A DNA stretch of 64,000 bases from Adiantum capillus-veneris (GCA_014529385.2 CM043944.1:50101768-50165767); one strand, 5' to 3'; shown: positions 11,015-23,273, counted from the first letter of the stretch. Notes: generated by a model not told the origin, from the letters alone. Program-made: numbers and translations.

Positions 11015-12240
11015 TATCACGAGGACGTGGCAACTGCTAACCTTAGTTGTTGGTTTCTTTCCAATGATTTTTTATTAATTTTTGAGACCCTCTTTTTGAA
11101 GTTGCAAATGGTCGGACATTGTATGGCCAATGTGAATGTTAGTTTCACCCGCAGACTTGCTGGAACTCGTTAAGTAAAAGGATGTCTAGGCTCAGTTCAA
11201 GATCATGTAGGTCCCCTCGTCGCACTTCGCAAGTTGGTGGATACTAGGAAGTGAACTCAATAAAGGTACAATGTCAAGGTGGGGTCACCAAAGGAAAGTA
11301 CCCGACAGCTCGACTACATTGCATTTTTGGATGCGGTCCCAGTGGGCATTGATGGTCAGATGACCAATGGGAGTCCAACGGAAGCATCTCCGAAAATTTA
11401 GGGAAAATGCTTGTAAATGCGCCAAGTGGCAAATTGCCTCATGCAGAAAAATGGGCGCTGAATTTCATGCTGGGAGAGGCCTCATTTTGGTTTTTGTCAC
11501 AGGTTAAGAGCTATGGAGTGCTTTCTTTCCCTCTCATGTACAATGTGGTACTAGGAGTGATGCCCTGCACGCTACACACTGCTCTCTCTCCCCTACGTGT
11601 AGTTATGTGATGCCCCACAAGAGGGCTCTTCATTTTGACTGATTTTCAGCTGTGTGGTTTCATGCTTTTGTGCTGGGTAGCTAACTGCTACTCCAAGAAG
11701 GCACCGGTGAGGGTCATAACCTCACCGTACATGTGCGTTTTTAGCGCTGTGTATGCACTGTAACTTGACTGTCATTGGGAATAGTGCCCCATTGGCAGAG
11801 GGCAGTTAGGGGACTGTTTAGGGCTGAAAACAGGGCAAAAACCAGTAAATACAACATGCTGAATTCACTGTTTTTGCGCAAGATTCAGAGCCAGTGGAAG
11901 TGAGTTCCAGCAGGGGGATTGGTTTCGCGCAAGTTTTGGGGCTGTTATGTTGCCAAAATTTGGCCAAAACAGGTGGTGTCTAGCGGGATACTGGTAAAGG
12001 ATTCCCAGGACTCTACTTTGTAATTTACCCTCTCAAAGTATAAAGAAATACCGAAAGGGACCCTAATTTTGGGGCCTACAGGTTGTCGGCATCTGCTCGG
12101 GGCATTCTAGCTCCCGAGTCGTGTGTGTACCTAAGTGTTAATTCCCGTCACAGGTTTCCTTCGCAAGTTCTCTCTGTGTGTGTTTAAAGTAAAGAATTTC
12201 GGGTGAAAGCCAAAGCCTACCGCCCCAGGGGCCGGTTTCA
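11015..12240 (+). repeat. G1-b 5' LTR
   Basis: Starts TATCACGAGG, where the sister LTR has TGTCACGAGG (one transition in the terminal TG), and ends GGTTTCA. The ATAAA motif near 12040 is followed by the shared GGGACCCTAATTTTGGGGCC block (12058-12076). About 77 bp shorter than the 3' LTR. Confidence 0.9.
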
Positions 12241-12258
12241 AGGTTCCATTGCCGGGAT
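12241..12258 (+). other. G1-b primer binding site, tRNA-Glu-like
   Basis: AGGTTCCATTGCCGGGA follows the LTR directly. It equals the G1-a site except at its first base. Confidence 0.6.
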
Positions 12259-12337
12259 ATCAATCACTTTTTCCTCAAGAAGTGAGCCTCAGTTGTTTTG
12301 GGTAAAGACACAGAGTACAGGAACGCGGGATTACACT

Positions 12338-12427
12338 ATGGCCGACACAGTGAAGGGCATAATGGAAGAGGGTTCCTCTTCACAAGACAGACAGGAAATT
12401 CCGCATCTTTGCCCTGCCAAAAAGTAG
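12338..12427 (+). pseudogene. G1-b gag N-terminal remnant
   Basis: ATG at 12338 opens MADTVKGIMEEG, matching the start of the G1-a polyprotein (MADKGKEIMEEG). The match stops after QDRQEIP and the frame ends at 12427. The next about 150 bp to 12577 match nothing recognised. Confidence 0.8.
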
Positions 12428-12577
12428 TCAAATTAGGGCTGATTTTCTATTGCGTTTTTAGGGTTTGCAAGTATGAACCAAGATGAGATAGGGAGAGGTC
12501 TCACGGTGGTAGATTGGCCACTAGATCTCCTACAAGAGTGACGTGGGTGTGCCAGGTGACACGCTGCTTGCCGATTC

Positions 12578-14054
12578 TGTCACCAGCGTGTGACTACTAT
12601 CTATCCTTTTTGTTGATTTCTTTCTTATTATCTATTTACTTTCACTTTTTGGAAACACCCCTCGGGAAATCTAACTGCCCTGCATTGCATAGCTAGTGTT
12701 GAACTGTCCAGAGGGAGTCCAGGCCTGAGGGCAAGAGAGCACTAAGGTTGGACAAGGACTATGGTTAGCCAAAGTGGGGTCATTGACAAGCCAAAGTGGA
12801 ATCCTTTGCTACAGAGGCTACATTTCAGTTTTAGGTGTGGCTGCAATGTACAAAGGGGGTCAGATGACCTAGAAAGATACAATGGCAGCATCTCCTAAAA
12901 TTTAGGGAACTGCTATTTTGGGACCTGAAAATGTGTTTGCGTCATTACCTCCGGAATAACAAGGAGAACATTTTCTTACTCTGCCGTGAAGTCAACTGGG
13001 CAACCGGTTGGGAGATTTTTAGGCGGCAACCCCGAAACGGGAAAATGCTTATAAATGTGCGAAGTGGCACCTTCTGGTGCACTTTCCTCATGCAACAAGA
13101 AGTGGCGCTGAATTTGAAGCTGGGAGAGGCTCATTTTCAGATTTTGTCACAGGTTAAGAGCTATGGAGTGCATGCTTTCCCTCCTATGTACAGTGCGGTG
13201 CCAGGAGTGATGCCTTGCACGCTACGCACTGCCCTCTCTCTCCTCTATGGCAGTATGTTATGCCCCTCTAGTGGGCTTTTCAATTGACCAATGTACAGTT
13301 GTGTGGGTTCATGCGCGATTGCCGAGGCAAGAGCCTCTTGCACAAGTACTGGATTAGCTAGCGGCTAATCCCCTGCAGGTACAGGTGAATTCGGAGAGGT
13401 TTCATGCTAGAAATCTCGTCCGATTCAAAGGGCAAGTAGCCCTACATGTGCGAGAGCTCGAGGACTTGCTACGAATGCGACCGGCACGCGAGACGGAGCC
13501 CGAAACAGTAAATTACAGCCTGCTGTGTATTTTTGCAGGTTTAGGGTTTTGGCCCTAAACGGTCCCTAATACCCCCAAGAGGTTCGGGGACGCGAGTGGA
13601 CCGCTGTACAGGTGATCTGGCGCATTTTCGGGGCAGAAAATAGAGAATTCAGCGTGCTGCAGATTCTCGCCAGGTTTTGTAAAGTGCTCGTATGCATCGG
13701 GAAAGTCAGTCAATGCGTGGGAATACTGACTGTGAAGGGTCCTAGTACAGTTATGCTGCTGAAATCGGGCTGGAACAGTTGAAATTCAGCCGAGCTTGTG
13801 CGGGGCAGCTTGTAGGGAACCACAATGTTTATTCCCTCTTTTAAGCAATAAAGAAATACTGAAAGGGGCGCCTAAGTTAGGGGCCAATCTAGTGTCGGTC
13901 TACTCATACAGGTGCAATCTAGCAGCCTATATCCCTCTCCCCTTTGTTGTGTCTTGAAAGTACAGGTAGAATAGACGACTAATAATGGGTGAAAGGTAAA
14001 TCAAGGTTTGAAGTAAAGTCTACTGCCCTTTTTGGATTGAACAGGCCGGTTGCA
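12578..14054 (+). repeat. Solo LTR of a diverged G1 subfamily nested in G1-b (TSD GATTC)
   Basis: The 1477-bp block begins TGTCACCAGCGTG and ends GGCCGGTTGCA. It aligns along its length with the 1480-bp G1-a LTR, including the AATAAA plus GAAAGGGGCGCC block near 13850-13885. GATTC lies on both sides (12573-12577 and 14055-14059), so it is a genuine insertion later reduced to one LTR by recombination. Divergence from G1-a is clearly larger than between the G1-a LTRs. Confidence 0.88.
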
Positions 14055-14193
14055 GATTCTCTAAGACGATTGCTTGGATTCTTTGACGCATTGGTAAATC
14101 ATCTTGAAATTTGAGCTTACTTGGTCATGGGTAGTACGCTACAGTGTTGTGGAATTATGCTCGTTTGTAGAGACAAGAGCCTCTTGCATAGGT

Positions 14194-14417
14194 AAAAGTT
14201 AAGGGACAAGTTGCAAGATGCTATGTGGTGAAGTTCAAGAACTATCCACCTATGGATGGAAAGTGGATGGAAGAGCATGAACTGTCAGAGTCACCAAATG
14301 TATTGTAGATTTACCTTGAGGTCTTTGGGTTACAGCCTACTTATGCCCCAACCCAACGTGTGCAAAGGAGGGGTAATGATAGAGCTAGCACATCAAATGT
14401 ACATATGAATTTAGTGT
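14194..14417 (+). pseudogene. G1-b polyprotein C-terminal remnant (end of chromodomain)
   Basis: The frame KGQVARCYVVKFKNYPPMDG matches the G1-a chromodomain, with a TAG replacing CAG after SPNVL. It shows that the pol 3' end was kept when the middle of the element was lost. The sequence 14060-14193 between the solo LTR and this remnant is not coding. Confidence 0.85.
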
Positions 14418-14577
14418 AATAGATGGAAATGACAAAAGTGTAAAGGTCTCATTAAGTCAATTGTATCTATGTGTTACGACCTTTCTTGCAGATACATGCG
14501 ATGATAAAAGAGTGCTAACAACACAAGATCCTCAGTTGCATGTATTTATGGTCTGCAATCGAGAACGTTTGCGATTT

Positions 14578-14588
14578 CAAGAGGGGGG
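14578..14588 (+). other. G1-b polypurine tract
   Basis: TTTCAAGAGGGGGGTA lies immediately before the 3' LTR start at 14591. This is the usual site of plus-strand DNA priming. Confidence 0.85.
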
Positions 14589-14590
14589 TA

Positions 14591-15893
14591 TGTCACGAGG
14601 ACGTGGCAACTGCTAACCTTAGTTGTTGGTCTCTTTCCATTGATTTTTTATAAATTTTTGAGACCCTTTTTTTGAAGTTGCAAATGGTCGGACATTGTAT
14701 GGCCAATGTGAAGGGTAGTTTCACCCGCAGACTTGCTGGAACTCGTAAAGTAAAAGGATGTCTAGGCTCAGTTCAAGATCATGTAGGTCCCCCTGTCGCA
14801 CTTCGCAAGTTGGTGGATACTAGGAAGTGAACTCAATAAAGGTACAATGTCAAGGTGGGGTCACCAAAGTAAAGTACCCGACAGCTCGACTACATTGCAT
14901 TTTTGGATGCGGTCCCAGTGGACATTGATGGTCAAATGACCAGTGGGAGTCCAACGGAAGCATCTCCTAAAATTTAGGGAAAATGCTTGTAAATGCGCCA
15001 AGTGGCAAATTTTCATACACTTGCCTTATGCAGAAAAATGGGCGCTGAATTTCATGCTGGGAGAGGCCTCATTTTGGTTTTTGTCACAAGTTAAGAGCTA
15101 TGGAGTGCTTTCTTTCCCTCTCATGTACAGTGTGGTGCTAGGAGTGATGCCCTGCACGCTACACACTGCTCTCTCTCTCTCCCCTACGTGCAGTTATGTG
15201 ATGCCCCACAAGAGGGCTCTTCATTTGATTGATGTACAGATGTGTGGTTTCATGCTTTTGTGCTGAGGCAAGAGCCTCCTTGAGCAGGAACAGGGGTAGC
15301 TAACTGCTACTCCAAAGCAGGCACCGGTGAGGGTCATAACCTCACCGTACAGGTGCGTCTTCAGCGCCGTGTATGTGCTGTAAATTGACCGTTTTTCAGC
15401 CATATGGACGCCAGAATCATTGAGAATAGTGCCCCATTGGCAGAGGGCAGTTAGAGGACTGTCTGGGGCTGAAAACAGGGCAAAAACCAGTAAATACAGC
15501 GTGCTGAATTTACTGTTTTTGGGCAAGATTCAGAGGGTTTATGCCAGTGGAAGTGAGTTCCAGCAAGGGAATTGGTTTCACGCAAGTTTTGGGGCTGTTA
15601 TGCTGCCAAAATTTGGCCAAAACAGGTGGTGTCTAGTGGGATACTGGTAAAGGATTCCCAAGACTCTACTTTGTAATTTACCCTCTCAAAGTATAAAGAA
15701 ATACCGAAAGGGGCGCCAATTTTGGGGCCTACAGGTTGTCGACGTCTGCTCGGGGCATTCTAGCTCCCGAGCCGTGTGTGTACCTAAGTGTTAATTACCG
15801 TCATAGGTTTCCTTCGCACGTTCTCTCTGTGTGTGTTTAAAGTAAAGAATTTCGGGTGAAAGCCAAAGCCTACTGCCCCACGGGCTGGTTTCA
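14591..15893 (+). repeat. G1-b 3' LTR
   Basis: Starts TGTCACGAGG and ends CTGGTTTCA (1303 bp). The poly(A)-region hairpin is at 15712-15729 and the terminal GCCC-CAC-GGGC inverted pair at about 15875-15886. CTGAG follows. Confidence 0.92.
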
Positions 15894-17340
15894 CTGAGAG
15901 TAGATCCCTGGCATGTATATAATGCTCAGCCACTAGGCCATCATGATCCTATGCTCTCCCAGTCCTCATTCTATCAATTGCCTTTTTCACCATCTCAGCA
16001 GTGAAAAAAGCACGTGTGTGGGGGACATGGATCATGGGGGTCAGGAAGGGGCGGCTGTCTAGGTACTGTGTACAAAGATAATGTGTACTGGCCCCAGCCC
16101 TCTGTAGAGGTGATGGCAAGAGGGGGGGGCGCTCATGAAAGAGTCGACATGCCTCACGTGAGTCATGACTCAAGAATAGCTGGTAGAGATCCTGCTCTAG
16201 TCGAGCCAAAAATGCCCTCTTCTTCCGCCGCACTAGACGTCGGAAGTCAATCTGTGACTTTCTATGAGTGATGTCTCCCAAAAGCAACTCCTTCTGAAGT
16301 CTGGCTCTTGTCTCGGGCATTCCTCATCATACGAGCTGTTCTGGGGCATGCTCTCAGAACACCGTCTATGCGTAGGTTAGGTGTGTGGGTATGCCTCTGC
16401 TACTGCATCATGTAATGTCAGTGTCACTATAGTAGTAAGCTCCTCCAAAGGTCACACTGGCTCCTCAATGCAAAGGCGTCTATAGATCCCATCTATGTAT
16501 ACACAGTCTGTCTACTGCATGAAGGTGTAGTGAGTAGGGGTTGTTACCCGTGGCCTGTGTGCTACACTAAACTGGAAAGAGATGGTCATCGACACAAGGG
16601 CATGATCCACTGCCACACCAATAGATCTCGGTCCAACCGTGAGATCCTGGATACTAGAGATGAAGCTCGACTGTGCCATGACATAATCCATTGTGCTGGC
16701 TCCATGTCAGTATGGGAAGCATGTAAAACCCAAGTGTCGACCATACTCACTATACTCCACATCCTGTGATAGTCTAGACAGGCCGGTCTTTGCAACATCC
16801 AACTCCCTCAACATCTCCTCTGAAGTATCATAAAATGTTGTCTGGTGATGGGCAGTCCTAGCATTGAAGTCCCCTAGGATGATAATGTCACCATCTCTAG
16901 AGAACTCTCATATGTCATCATCCAAAACTGTCCTTTGGGTGGTGGTATACTGACGTACTTGGGGGAAAGTAGCAAATAGAAATGTAGAGGTATCTGTCTA
17001 TCCCAGCTCTCAATCTCACCCACATGTACCTAGCTTGTTCATCCCTGCGGGCTATATGTATCACTGGCTGCAACTCCTCCGTGAATAACACTGTCACTCC
17101 TCCTGAGCCCCGCCCTCTATGCTCTCATCGTGTCTCTTGTCTGCAAGCTCTCCCATCTGTACCCATTAACGTGAGGCATGGACTGACCAGGGGCCTGATG
17201 TGTCTCAAAGTAAAAAATAATGTCTCTCCCAATAAAACTATCCTCAAAAGCACCCACATCAAGGGGCATAGATCCATTGCAATTCCAGGTAGCAACTTTG
17301 AATGTGGTCCCTTAGGTCTCACAGCGTCATGTGGAGCATC
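15894..17340 (-). pseudogene. LINE-R segment 2: AP-type endonuclease and linker to RT
   Basis: Read downward from about 17320 the frame gives KVATWNCNG, the first motif of an apurinic-type endonuclease. GGVA-like and GDFNA-like segments follow (about 17080 and 16870, in shifting frames), then the basic linker RRLVRRKKRAFLARLEQDLY near 16220 and the FFTAEMVKKAIDRM segment at about 15985. Many shifts and stops. The RT begins at the G1-b junction. The endonuclease would nick the target DNA. Confidence 0.75.
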
Positions 17341-18188
17341 GCTTCAATATCACCACTCTTCCATCTTGGTAAAAGGAAATCTAACCTTTTTCCCTTGCCG
17401 CTCTAATCTCCGGCATTACCTTCTACATATGAGCGATCTGCGAGAGGGTAAGGTCATCCCTAAGAAAGATGCCCGTCTTCTTAAGAGTTGGTCTCTTCTT
17501 CAAAAATTCCTTCGCTTCGATGGAGGGAAACGAAGGATGAGTGCCCTTTCTTTCGAGGTTTCCCCATTGCTTCCATTTTTCTTATGGCCCACTCTCCAGG
17601 CTCTCGTGTGCATCAGCTCATTGACCCCTTTCACCTCTTCGTCCACCTTATCTGTCTTTAAGGCCGCAAATTCTCACATGTAAGGGCGCACACGTCTTCT
17701 TTGCTCCTCTTCTGATGTCAGGTTAATAATGGTGGGTGTAGACGTTGTTTCCTTACCTTTTCCTTTCTTGGCTACCTCGATCCATTTCTCTACCTCATTC
17801 GCTTTCCGTTGAGTCTTTGTGATAACATCCACCCAAGAAGTCGTCATCTCTCTGTGCTGCTCTTTTCCAGCTCTTTGATGACCCGCACTTGCTCTTTGAT
17901 CGTGTTGAGTTCTTCTATTACTAAAGGTTGTAATTCTCCCTCTTCAAGTGTGTTTCGTGATCGCACCTCGGCAAGCTCCTTCTTGAGAGATGCAATCTCT
18001 TCATCTTGGACCGTCACACGATCTTCGAGTGTGGTTATCTTGCCTTCTTAGACTAGCACGTGTTCTTCGAGCATTTTTATTGTGCCCAAGACGTTGCGGT
18101 TAATCTGTTTAATTGTCTCAGCCATTTCCTCTTTGCACTTTTAAATGGCATCCTCTAAAGGGTCAGCTTTGTCATTATACTTCCTCAT
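17340..18188 (-). pseudogene. LINE-R segment 1: ORF1 pseudogene (coiled-coil RNA-binding protein)
   Basis: An ATG at 18188 opens MRKYNDKADPLEDAI, followed by a heptad-rich helix region such as ITTLEDRVTVQDEEIASLKK. Stops occur at two codons early on. The C-terminal part, near 17460-17350, reads IFLRDDLTLSQIAH and YQDGRVVI, matching the LINE-T ORF1 (IYLDDDLTKMQQDH, YRDGRVII). L1-type ORF1 proteins trimerise by coiled coil and coat the element RNA. The ORF1 frame runs on into the endonuclease frame with only stops between. Confidence 0.7.
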
Positions 18189-18755
18189 GCTGGATAGACG
18201 CCAAAAGCGAGAGGAGGGGAGGGGTTCTTGCAGTCAAGAGAGAACCACACTAGGCCTACATGATACATACATGTATTCTCCACATCAAGCCTACAATCTT
18301 GCAATTTCCCAAAGATTTTCAAATATTCTGAACATTCCCCAAAAATGCAAAAAAAAACTGATTTTCTGAATTTTTGAATTTTTTTATTTTCCCTGTTTTT
18401 TTGTTGTTTGTGTATTTGAGCACGTGCAAGCAGGGCTGAGCAGACCTTCGCAAAGTTAGGGAGAGAGAAGAAGAAGAAGAGAGTTTTAAGGAAACTATCC
18501 CAAGAGACCTTAAAGATCTAGCTAACGAGGTGTGGCGACATGCACGCTGCCTTGTAACCTGCGTGCTCTGTCCTGCGTCTGCGCGTTTTGCTCTGAGCCT
18601 GCTGAACCTGCGCGAACCCTAACTACGCGCGCGCGCTTCTGAGAGAGAGAAAACATTGAACCTGCTAGCGCTGCTAAGCCTGCTAAACCTGCGCAAAACC
18701 CTAACTACACGCGTTGTTGGGTCTGTTGAACCTACACGAAACCCTAACTATGCGT
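18189..18755 (-). repeat. LINE-R 5' UTR with GC-rich minisatellite units
   Basis: Read on the minus strand, a unit of about 55 bp recurs with the core GTAGTTAGGGTT...GCGCAGGTTCAGCAGG (near 18755-18700, 18714-18656, 18630-18590). A further copy lies beyond G2-a at 28242-28301. Each unit contains a telomere-like TTAGGGTT. The array sits upstream of ORF1, where LINE promoters reside. Stretch 18189-18410 has no recognised feature. Confidence 0.65.
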
Positions 18756-19113
18756 TGTAACAGACTTGGACACTCCAAGTCGAGAATCTACCATGACACC
18801 ACAAATAATTACTTCAAAACAGTTCACAGTTCACAATTGATTCGACACTGGCCCGGCGGAGTTCCGTACCTAGAGATATTGGCCCCAAAGACTGGCGCCC
18901 CTTTCGGTATTTCTTTTTGTATTAATCTGCAACTCAAAGTACAAGCAAGTCGTCGGGACTCACTCTCAGACTCTGCGTCCAGATGCTCTGAGAAGTGAGA
19001 GCCCAGAGACTAATTTAAAGGGATTACAAGGGATGCTAAAAGCAGAGCCCAAAAAGCTTTTAAAAACTGTCCATAAAAACTGCCTCTAAAAATAGGCTTA
19101 TGAAAATAAAGAA

Positions 19114-19168
<55 letters not shown>

Positions 19169-19388
19169 AGCATAAGATTTTCATCAGCCTTTGCGTAGAC
19201 AAAAAAAGCTCTCTCGCTGCGTAGACAAAAATCAGCCACGCTATGCTTTTCCATACGTTGCTACCCAGTCAACTTTCCGTGATTGGGACCGGATGTTGCG
19301 GGCCTGTCCGTACGCAACAACCACATCATCATTCAACAGCCAGGGCGGTTGTGTGTGTATCGGGCAGCCACGTCACAGATTTGTGACA
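18756..19388 (-). repeat. G2-a 3' LTR
   Basis: On the + strand it reads TGTAACAGACTTGGACA to ATTTGTGACA. It contains a (CT)n tract (19119-19165) far longer than that of the sister LTR, the shared poly(A)-region hairpin (18881-18899), and the terminal inverted repeat GACTTGGA/TCCAAGTC (18763-18781). Confidence 0.9.
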
Positions 19389-19995
19389 TACCCCCCTCTT
19401 GAAAGCATTGTGGTCGCCCTCGATTACGCCTGCAAAACAAACAGAGGCCATAAATTGTCTTAGCAGACACTGACTGTTAGTACCGACGCACTACGAACAC
19501 ACATCTAGCACATGTACCAATCGACAGTCACATCACATGACATCGCAAGACATCACTTGACATCACAGAACATCACATGACAAATCACATTCAACATTCA
19601 TTCGGATCTCAGACCATGATTTATCCGCAATGCAATTAGCAATAGCATCTAGATCCACTCAAGACCTCATAGATTCCCGATTGACTAATCCCTATTGCAA
19701 CCATGTCTATTGAGATCATTCAGACCAAAATGTTGCAGTCATTTCGTCTATCAGTTCCTGCACTTAAACAAGTCAAGAACAAATCAGTTTCATATTATCC
19801 GGTATTCCATTTCATAAAGTCATACAATAGAACACTGTCAGCTCTCAGTATCCCTGAAGCTCAAAGAGATATCAGTGACTCTAGTATTCAAAAATTCAAG
19901 GCATGTGTGACAAAGGAGCGAAGTAACTCCCCTCTTGTGCAACCCACTGCACCCAATCTCCGGCCAAGCTGAATTCGGGTTCCATTTGGAGTAGA
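19389..19995 (-). other. G2-a polypurine tract and 3' untranslated part
   Basis: On the minus strand TTTCAAGAGGGGGGTA directly precedes the LTR start at 19388. The remaining stretch between the chromodomain stop and the PPT is non-coding and conserved in G2-b, G2-d and G2-e. Confidence 0.75.
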
Positions 19996-22911
19996 CTATG
20001 CTAAATCAAAAGCTTCAAGGTAAAGTTTCACAATCTGAGGAGTATCTGCTAGGTCCTTCTCCTCCATCCACTTCGCATCCAATGCAGGATAGTTCTTGAA
20101 TTTAACCAAGAACCGCCTTCTTACTTTACCCTTATTCTTTCTGTCCTTATGTGCCAATATCTGTTCAATAACAAGGATCTCTTCGTTTTCTTCCACTTCG
20201 GGTTGCTCATCAGGCTCCCCATCTTCGGGCACGTCACCTTTAAAAGGCTTCAAGAGACTCGCATGAAATGCATTGTGAATCCTCCAAGTGTCGGGCAGTT
20301 TCAATCGGAAGGAGACATCATTGATCTTTTCGGAGATCTGGAAAGGTCCGTAGTATCTCATACTAAGCTTTGGAAAAAGCTCTCCTTTCCCTTCTTCTTT
20401 CTCAGGCGTGCCTTCTCAAAACCTAAGAGCACCCAATCATTCTCCTTCAATTTCAAATCGCAACAATGGGGATCCACTACCTTTTTCTGTCTTTTCTGAG
20501 ATTTCTGCAAAGCCTCGCAGACCTTGGCAAAAGCCGTGTCTAAGTCGCGCGTGTACTCATCGACTTCAAAAATCTTATCTTTCGTGCTTAGGAAGGGTGG
20601 AACCTTCGCAGCACCTTCAATAATCTCAAATGGCGCCTTCCCCGTCGAAGAGTGTATCGTATCGTTGTAGGCAAATTCCACCAAAGGTAGATACTTTTCC
20701 CATTGAGTCTTCTGATCCGAGATATAAGACTTCAATAAATCTAAAACCACTGAATTGGCAATCTCAGATTGCCCGTCAGTCTGTGGGTGGAAAGATGACG
20801 AGAACTGCAACCGCGTGTCAATGTTCTCCCAAATTGCCTTTCAAAACAAACTCATAAATCTAGGGTCCCTGTCGGAAACAATCGTGTCAGGCATGCCATG
20901 TAATCTGAAAATCTGGGCCACAAACACTCTCGCTAAGTGATCCGGCTTGACTAATTTCTTCACTGGAATGAAATGAGCTTGCTTGCTAAATCTATCAATA
21001 ACAGTCAGATACCATCGTGACCACTCTGTGTTCTCGAGAGAGATCAAAAATGAAATCCATTGCAATACTTTCCCATGGGCGGGTAGCTATGGGCAAAGGC
21101 TGTAACAATCCTTGTGCTTTATGCCTGTCAAACTTGACCTTCTGGCATACCAAGCAACGGCGCACAAACTCATCCACATCCTTCTTGAGTCTCGGCCGAA
21201 AGAAGTATCTCTCTACCCCTTTCAAGGTGGTAGCAATGCTGCAGTGACCCGTAAAAGGCGGACAGTGGCATTCGGTCATAACCTTTTCCCTCAACGGCTG
21301 TGTAACGCACAACATGGTTTTCCACATCAAGTAGCCATCCCGAATGGAATATCCCACTACTGTCTCTCCATCCTGTATCCGTGTGAAAATGTCTGCAAAA
21401 TCTGTATCCGTGGCATACTGATTGACCATATCCTCGAAGCTCCTATGATGTATCGCGGAAATGACCAGAACCAACGGCTTCCGAGACAGCATCTGCCACC
21501 AAATTATTTTGTCCCTACAAATGGACAATTTGGAAGTGAAACTGTGACAAGATGTTCGCCCACTGCATCTGCTTTTCCGATAGCTGCTTCTGTGACAAGA
21601 AGTAGCGTAAACTCTGATGGTCTATGAAGACAGTAAAATCTGCTCCGTGTAGGTAGTGCCGCCACTGAGTAAGAGCATGGATAACCGCCAAAAGCTCTTT
21701 TTTCATAAATCTGTGTTGTCAATTCTGGCCTTGAGAACAATCGGCTCTTGTAAGCAATGACATGGCCTTCTTGCATTAGGACCGTACCCAAACTACGACC
21801 ACAAGGATCACAATATACTTCAAATGACTTCTGCAAGTCCGGCAAAGTCAAAACTGGTCCCGTAGTCAATTTCTCTTTCAATGTCTAAAAGGCAGTCACC
21901 TCTATGGGTTCCCACGAGAAAGGGACTCCTTTCTGTGTCAAAATATGCAAAGGGAAAGCAGCCTCTGCAAACTTTCTAATGAACCGCCTGTAGTACGAAC
22001 ACAAACCCAAGAAGCTTCGAACTTCATGGACATTCTTCAAATCGGGCCAATCACGGATAGTGTCTATCTTGGCCGGATCCATCTGCACTCCTGCTGCTAA
22101 CACAATGTGTCCCAAAAAGTGTATCTCTGGTAGGAAAATTCACTTTTCTTCGCATTAATCACTTGTGATCTCGTAATGCCTGAAAGACTTGTAGCAGATG
22201 TTCTCTATGTTCTGCCTCATCTTTGGAGAAAACTATGATGTCGTCAAAGAAAGTGCCAACGAATAGTTTGTACTCTCGAAAAATCATGTCCATCATCCGG
22301 TTAAATGTCGCAGGAGCATTGGTTAGGCCAAAAGGCATCACAAAAAACTCAAATAACCCAAAAGTTGTCCGAAAAGCTGTCTTGCAGATGTCTCCCGGCG
22401 CGATTCGGATCTGATGATATCCACTTTTCAAGTCAATCCTGCTAAAGCACGAGGATCCTTAAAGTCGGTCAAGTATATCATCGATTCTAGGAATCCGAAA
22501 TCTGTTGTTGATGGTGATTTTGTTGAGAGCTCTATAATCGATACACATAAGACCCTTTTCCAAGAGGTTTTTCACTTGGTTCATAATTTCTTCGTTCTGG
22601 GCTCAGCTCACACGGTAAGGTGGCTTGTTCCAATGGTGTGCTTCCAGGTATTAGATCAATGGTATGATCTTCAAGACGAGCGGGTGGTAACTCGCCTGGC
22701 AGGCCCTTTGAGAAGCAATCGGCATGAGCGTGGAGAAAATCTTGGCATTCTTTATCAAGTTCAGACATATTCGTCCTATCCTCATCACTCAACTCTTTCA
22801 AAAAGATCGAGTAAACAAACAAACTGGATTTCATTAATTTAGAAATGGCCGAAGCCGATACAATAGGGACAGACTCGCCCTTAAGTTTTACATCGAGTAC
22901 AATGGTTCTGT
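19996..22911 (-). pseudogene. G2-a pol pseudogene (RT, RNase H, integrase, chromodomain)
   Basis: Read downward: a protease-RT linker (LDVKLKGESVPIVSASA, about 22890), RT with SGYHQIRI and [11 protein letters not shown] and the catalytic [11 protein letters not shown] (about 22240), the GHIVLAAGVQMDPAKI segment, RNase H (about 21830-21600), integrase zinc region ending CLVCQKVKFD, core motifs (AMDFIFDL, VSDRDPRF, QTDGQSE) and a C-terminal chromodomain at 20150-20000 (FLVKFKNYPALDAKWMEE). About 27 codons, including the DGSWRM part of the RT fingers, are deleted at about 22530. Frameshifts occur at about 21885, 21520, 21000 and 20830. Closest in this window to G2-b and G2-d. Confidence 0.88.
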
Positions 22912-22913
22912 CC

Positions 22914-23273
22914 TTTTTTTTTTGGGAAAAGTCAGGGCTGTATATTACTGAGTACAATATAATCCCCAGCGGATGCCAAAATAGCCTATCACATGGGGTG
23001 TACAAGCTGAATGTAAGGAGCAGAGCCACTATAGTGACAACTCGACTAGAACAATCTCATGGTGGTAGGTGAGACGAGTGGAGGAGAAACCACCGAGGAG
23101 GGGCATAATCCCACGTAATCTGGCCACCTGTAAGTGTGAAGAAGAGTGGGGATCGTGCCCAACGCCGAAGGAAGGGAAATCGGCGAGCCTCGGCTGCTCG
23201 AGATGTACTTGAGGAAGAATCCCACTGCCAAATCAGGGTGTGAATGTTGTCCAGCCAAATGGCAGTGAGGGTA
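22914..23273 (-). mobile_element. L1-y: 5'-truncated L1-type insertion, 3' end only
   Basis: A poly(T) at 22914-22923 (poly(A) on the minus strand) is followed by about 350 bp nearly identical to 23304-23658. It lies in G2-a just before the protease-RT linker. Confidence 0.8.

Larger units (their letters stand above)
11015..15893 (+). mobile_element. G1-b: internally deleted Ty3/Gypsy (chromovirus) element inserted in LINE-R
   Basis: Two LTRs (1226 and 1303 bp) bound an internal region. That region keeps only the PBS, the first codons of gag, the end of the chromodomain frame, and the PPT. All gag-pol between them is missing, and a solo LTR was later inserted inside. The 5-bp TSD is CTGAG. 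Sequence matches the intact G1-a throughout. Such a copy could move only with enzymes supplied by an intact relative. Confidence 0.93.

Noticed and set aside
12931-15266. Recurring + strand frames at 11407, 12931, 14943, 30620 and 37360 as a protein family
   Set aside because: They lie inside G1 LTRs and differ in length and start. Conservation follows the DNA, not the frame.
18714-18998. + strand frame with copies at 27262-27846 and 49848-50087 as a conserved gene
   Set aside because: All copies coincide with G2 LTRs, so the conservation is LTR homology.
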